Source: Candidatus Alcyoniella australis (GTDB lineage Bacteria > Lernaellota > Lernaellaia > JAVCCG01 > Alcyoniellaceae). Taken from it: a stretch of 18,213 nucleotides of DNA. Shown here in pieces: positions 16,344-18,213 of the stretch. The DNA lies in assembly GCA_030765605.1 (NCBI GenBank), contig JAVCCG010000060.1, positions 1 through 18,213 of the forward strand, written 5' to 3'. A program made the position numbers and the translations under genes. The notes beneath the pieces are model-generated. The model saw only the letters and a program-made list of their open reading frames with translations, was not told the DNA's origin and ran no database searches. Position 1 is the first letter of the stretch, and every line of letters begins with the position of its first letter.

Positions 16344-16820
16344 GTGGGAGTCAAACTGACCTGCCATTACTGCCGACGCGAGCGCGACGACGTGCGCACG
16401 ATCCTGCTGGGCACGCACGCCGAGATGGTCTGCTCGGACTGCCTGCGCAGTGTGATCGAGCCCGGAATGCACGCTCAGCGAGCGAACAACGAGAGCCGCA
16501 GACCCCTTCGTCGGCCGTCGGCGCACACGCTTGAGGAAGTCGAAGACCTGTTGTCCGAGGGGCGGACGGTCCCCTGGGTCGACCTGCGCGACTTTGAGAT
16601 CGACGTTGAGAACATTCTGCTCGTGCCCGAAACGATCTGCCGCGAGTACCTGTTGATACCGTTGGGCCGGATCGAGGACACCTTGATCGTGGCCATGGCC
16701 GACGACAGCGACATCGCCCCGATCTGCGCCCATCTGCGTTACCTCACCGGATACGATGTCGAGCCGACCCTCGGAGACGAGGAAAGCATTTTACAGCTCA
16801 TCGAAAGGGTGTTCAGCTGA
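16344..16820 (+). CDS. Zinc-ribbon protein with MshEN (GspE N-terminal) domain
   Basis: From GTG 16344 the product is 158 aa. Residues ~5-36 carry a C-x2-C-x19-C-x2-C zinc site (Cys7, 10, 30, 33). A basic linker follows, and residues ~79-156 match the N-terminal domain of GspE/PilB/MshE ATPases: V-D-L-R-D-F-E-I-D, I-P-L-G-R near 105, T-L-I-V-A-M-A-D near 113, and L-T-G-Y-D-V-E-P near 134. In MshE this domain binds cyclic di-GMP through two longer motifs, and only part of that region is present here. No ATPase domain follows, so this is not a secretion motor but perhaps a free sensor or adaptor (inference). The frame is closed by TGATG, overlapping the next gene by one base. The start is chosen from the promoter and GGAG site. 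Confidence 0.75.
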   Translation: MGVKLTCHYCRRERDDVRTILLGTHAEMVCSDCLRSVIEPGMHAQRANNESRRPLRRPSAHTLEEVEDLLSEGRTVPWVDLRDFEIDVENILLVPETICREYLLIPLGRIEDTLIVAMADDSDIAPICAHLRYLTGYDVEPTLGDEESILQLIERVFS

Positions 16821-17569
16821 TGCGCTATTGCCCCAAATGTGGAGCCGAGTACGTTGACGAAGCCTTGATCTGCAACGACTGCGAGGTGGCGCTGGTCGAT
16901 ACAAAGCCGCAGCCCGCGGCCGACGAGCACGACGAACTGGTCGACGTTTACACGCCCTCGAATCGCATCGAGCTCGAGCTGGCCCGCGCCGCGCTGGAGG
17001 AGCAGGGCATCGACTGCGTGGTGGCCGACCACGAGACGCTCAACGCTCTGCTCAGCGAGGGGATCGCCACGGTCAACGTGCGGCTGCAAGTACCCTCGGC
17101 GCAGCTCGAGCAGGCGCAAGGCATCATCAAGCAGATCGTGGAAGCCGGACCCGTGCAGGACTTGGGCGACGATAACGGCGAGCGCGACGACGACGTGCCG
17201 GAGATCGTGCGTTACTGCCACCACTGCGCAGTCGATTACCGCATCGACATCGAGCGCTGCCAGATCTGCGGCGAGAAGCTGCACGACCATCCGCCCACGG
17301 ACAAAGAGCTCGAGGGCGTGGTCGCCTGGGAGCCGCTGAGCAAGATCGAGCTCGACATTGTCGGGCCCGGGCTGGAGCAGACCGGGATCGCTTACTCGGC
17401 CGTGGACCTTACGCCGGCCGGCGATTACGTGGGCGAGTCAGTGACCGCGCCGCAGATCCAGGTGCGCGTGCCCGAGTCGGATCTGCCCCGCGCGCGTCAG
17501 ATCATCGCCGAAGCAGTGACCGACGCCGAGCTGCCTGACGACTTCGACCCCGGCCCGCCCGCCGAGTAA
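16820..17569 (+). CDS. Tandemly duplicated zinc-ribbon plus DUF2007 protein
   Basis: The 249-aa product consists of two copies of one module. Copy one has a zinc ribbon with Cys4, 7, 18, 21 and a DUF2007-like alpha/beta domain at about 41-107 ('V-D-V-Y-T-P-S-N-R-I-E-L-E-L-A-R-A-A-L-E', then 'V-R-L-Q-V-P' and a closing helix). Copy two has Cys133, 136, 147, 150 with identical spacing (x2, x10, x2) and a second DUF2007-like domain at about 168-233. DUF2007 is annotated as a putative prokaryotic signal-transducing domain with no established ligand. No signal peptide or membrane segment is seen, so it is probably cytoplasmic. It starts inside the stop of the MshEN gene (TGATG), which suggests coupled production with the other zinc-ribbon protein. 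Confidence 0.8.
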   Translation: MRYCPKCGAEYVDEALICNDCEVALVDTKPQPAADEHDELVDVYTPSNRIELELARAALEEQGIDCVVADHETLNALLSEGIATVNVRLQVPSAQLEQAQGIIKQIVEAGPVQDLGDDNGERDDDVPEIVRYCHHCAVDYRIDIERCQICGEKLHDHPPTDKELEGVVAWEPLSKIELDIVGPGLEQTGIAYSAVDLTPAGDYVGESVTAPQIQVRVPESDLPRARQIIAEAVTDAELPDDFDPGPPAE

Positions 17570-17676
17570 TCACCAGCGCTGTCACAAATCATAATCGCCC
17601 AAGCGGGCTGTTCACCCAACTCCACCGGGGCTCCTCGACGACCCCGCGGTCTATGCGGTTGTCAGAGGCCTGCCTT

Positions 17677-17734
17677 GCCGACCTGTCCGCCGTAGCTTTA
17701 GCGAAGGTGGAAGTCTATGGCGTAGGCAGGTCGG
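17677..17734. repeat. Palindromic element with nested stems
   Basis: CCGACCTG (17678-17685) pairs with CAGGTCGG (17727-17734). Inside it CCGCC (17687-17691) pairs with GGTGG (17706-17710) around a loop containing GTAGCTTTAGCGAAG. The loop is reminiscent of dispersed palindromes seen in many uncultured bacteria (from memory, not searched). The element overlaps the last codons of the YezD-like gene. Confidence 0.6.
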
Positions 17735-17855
17735 TCGGCTTGAAGTTCCGCTCGACCTTCACGTTGCACAGCTTGCTGTTCTGGAAACTGAGCGTCACCG
17801 AGCCGAAAAATCGGTCAGCAACGAGCTTTTCCAAATAGGCGATCAGCTTGTTCAT
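17715..17855 (-). CDS. Small YezD-like (DUF2292) protein
   Basis: The product is 46 aa. Residues 4-37 follow the YezD/DUF2292 pattern: a short helix (L-I-A-Y-L-E-K-L), an F-F-G-S-V-T-L-S-F-Q-N-S-K turn between two strands, and a closing V-K-V-E-R. These small proteins, of unknown function, are normally 40-65 aa, so the length is ordinary. The last residues (T-D-L-P-T-P) are encoded by the palindromic element and are not family-like, so the element may have replaced the original end. No ribosome site precedes the ATG; the promoter places the transcription start almost on it. It lies 98 bp after the Avd-like fragment on the same strand. The family call is from pattern memory. Confidence 0.6.
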   Translation of the reverse strand: MNKLIAYLEKLVADRFFGSVTLSFQNSKLCNVKVERNFKPTDLPTP

Positions 17856-17861
17856 GAGAGC

Positions 17862-17890
17862 AGAATATGGGGCTGATTCTGAAACGGCAA
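17862..17890 (-). promoter_or_regulatory. Promoter predicting a leaderless YezD-like mRNA
   Basis: On the minus strand TTGCCG (17885-17890, 4 of 6) and TATTCT (17862-17867, 4 of 6) are separated by 17 bases. Only six bases lie between the -10 and the ATG at 17855, so transcription would begin at or next to the start codon. This agrees with the missing ribosome site. Confidence 0.4.
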
Positions 17891-17953
17891 TATCATGGGG
17901 TGTGCGAAATTGTTGGAAAAAAGCGCGACAGTAACACCCGACTAAAGACGCGC

Positions 17954-18112
17954 TCAGGCCCTCAAGACGATCACAATCTCCCAGCAGGCATCCCGAAGGC
18001 GCGTGCCGATCGTGTACTTGTGGTAGCGGGAAAAGTTCTTCGCCACGTCCTCCACGTACACCGTCAATTCAAGCGCCTTCTTGTAGATCGGCAGGTGATC
18101 GTATTTCGCCAT
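17954..18112 (-). pseudogene. Truncated Avd-type four-helix-bundle protein
   Basis: The 52-residue frame (ATG at 18112, stop TGA at 17954) begins 'Y-D-H-L-P-I-Y-K-K-A-L-E-L', then 'R-Y-H-K-Y-T-I-G-T-R-L-R' near 29-40. This is the N-terminal half of the bAvd/four-helix-bundle family. Full proteins are about 110-130 aa; here only helices one and two are present. Neither alternative frame after the stop resumes the family pattern, so the loss looks like a deletion rather than one frameshift. Avd proteins bind the reverse transcriptase of diversity-generating retroelements and help mutagenic copying, while relatives occur alone in rRNA intervening sequences. No reverse transcriptase lies in the window. 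Whether the short peptide is made is unknown. The leader is highly structured. Confidence 0.6.
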
Positions 18113-18129
18113 TCAAGAAAATGCCGCGA

Positions 18130-18172
18130 CCAAGGCTTCGCCTTGGACCCACCAGAGGGGATGCCCCTCTGG
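18130..18172. repeat. Two adjacent perfect hairpins upstream of the Avd fragment
   Basis: CCAAGGC (18130-18136), loop TTC, GCCTTGG (18140-18146) makes a seven-pair stem. CCAGAGGGG (18152-18160), loop ATG, CCCCTCTGG (18164-18172) makes a nine-pair stem. They are separated by five bases and lie 17 bases upstream of the Avd start on the minus strand. There is no T-run, so a terminator is unlikely; a mobile or dispersed palindromic repeat fits better. Confidence 0.65.
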
Positions 18173-18178
18173 ACTCCC

Positions 18179-18210
18179 CCAAATGACCAAAGAACCAAAT
18201 TACCAAATTT
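18179..18210. repeat. Tandem 8-bp repeat at the window edge
   Basis: CCAAA recurs at 18179, 18187, 18195 and 18203, exactly eight bases apart, giving four units of the form CCAAA plus three variable bases. The array may continue past 18213. Its low GC contrasts with the rest of the window. Confidence 0.6.
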
Positions 18211-18213
18211 CAC

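Noticed and set aside
17597-17608. Terminator after the DUF2007 gene (GCCC-AAGC-GGGC)
   Set aside because: There are only four pairs and no T-run.
17653-17838. 61-aa + strand frame
   Set aside because: It runs through the palindrome and antisense to the YezD-like gene, with no family pattern.
17856-17953. Template repeat of a retroelement between the Avd fragment and the YezD-like gene
   Set aside because: No second near-copy with A-specific differences is visible in the window, and no reverse transcriptase follows.
18061-18213. Minus-strand frame reading through the hairpins from the window edge
   Set aside because: It only translates the repeats and ends out of frame inside the Avd fragment, so it is a repeat artefact.
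1-18213. CRISPR array or prophage
   Set aside because: No regularly spaced direct repeats of CRISPR size and no phage structural or integrase genes were seen.

Overview
The window is GC-rich, gene-dense bacterial chromosome. It encodes an outer-membrane TonB-type receptor, several exported proteins with signal peptides, a periplasmic M48/TPR protease of the BepA/YfgC type, and secG followed by a tRNA-Leu(GAG). This points to a Gram-negative (diderm) organism. The giant TPR protein, the Asp-run lipoprotein, the zinc-ribbon small-domain proteins and an Avd-type fragment suggest an uncultured delta-proteobacterial-like lineage (Desulfobacterota, Myxococcota or Lernaellota-like). That placement is inference; no marker gene here settles it.

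Left part (1-8151, + strand): the 3' part of a giant TPR-repeat gene, open at the window edge, is joined by an ATGA stop/start overlap to an exported DUF3352-like protein. A stand-alone penicillin-binding transpeptidase with SxxK, SxN and KTG motifs follows. A SpoIID/LytB-type wall enzyme lies convergent to it, and the two 3' ends overlap by 61 bp.

Middle part (9250-14760): a small protein of unknown function starts head-to-head with spoIID. It is followed by an exported M48 metalloprotease with TPRs and a short, probably truncated lipoprotein. A strong stem-loop separates these from a minus-strand pair, a TonB-dependent receptor followed by ribonuclease Z, expressed from a TTGACA-type promoter.

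Right part (14790-17570, + strand): secG has a near-consensus promoter and an unusually long acidic tail. The tRNA-Leu(GAG) follows with an excellent intrinsic terminator, in the same order as E. coli secG-leuU. Next come an exported START/SRPBCC-fold protein and a two-gene unit with its own promoter: zinc ribbon plus MshEN, then a tandemly duplicated zinc ribbon plus DUF2007.

The last ~650 bp (17570-18213) differ in character. There are two tiny minus-strand genes, a YezD/DUF2292-like protein of 46 aa and a 52-aa N-terminal fragment of an Avd-type four-helix-bundle protein (the family that accompanies diversity-generating retroelements). Around them lie palindromic elements and an 8-bp-period tandem repeat running off the edge. 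This is the most unusual part of the window. No reverse transcriptase or template/variable repeat pair is visible here. No gene-free stretch exceeds 300 bases.
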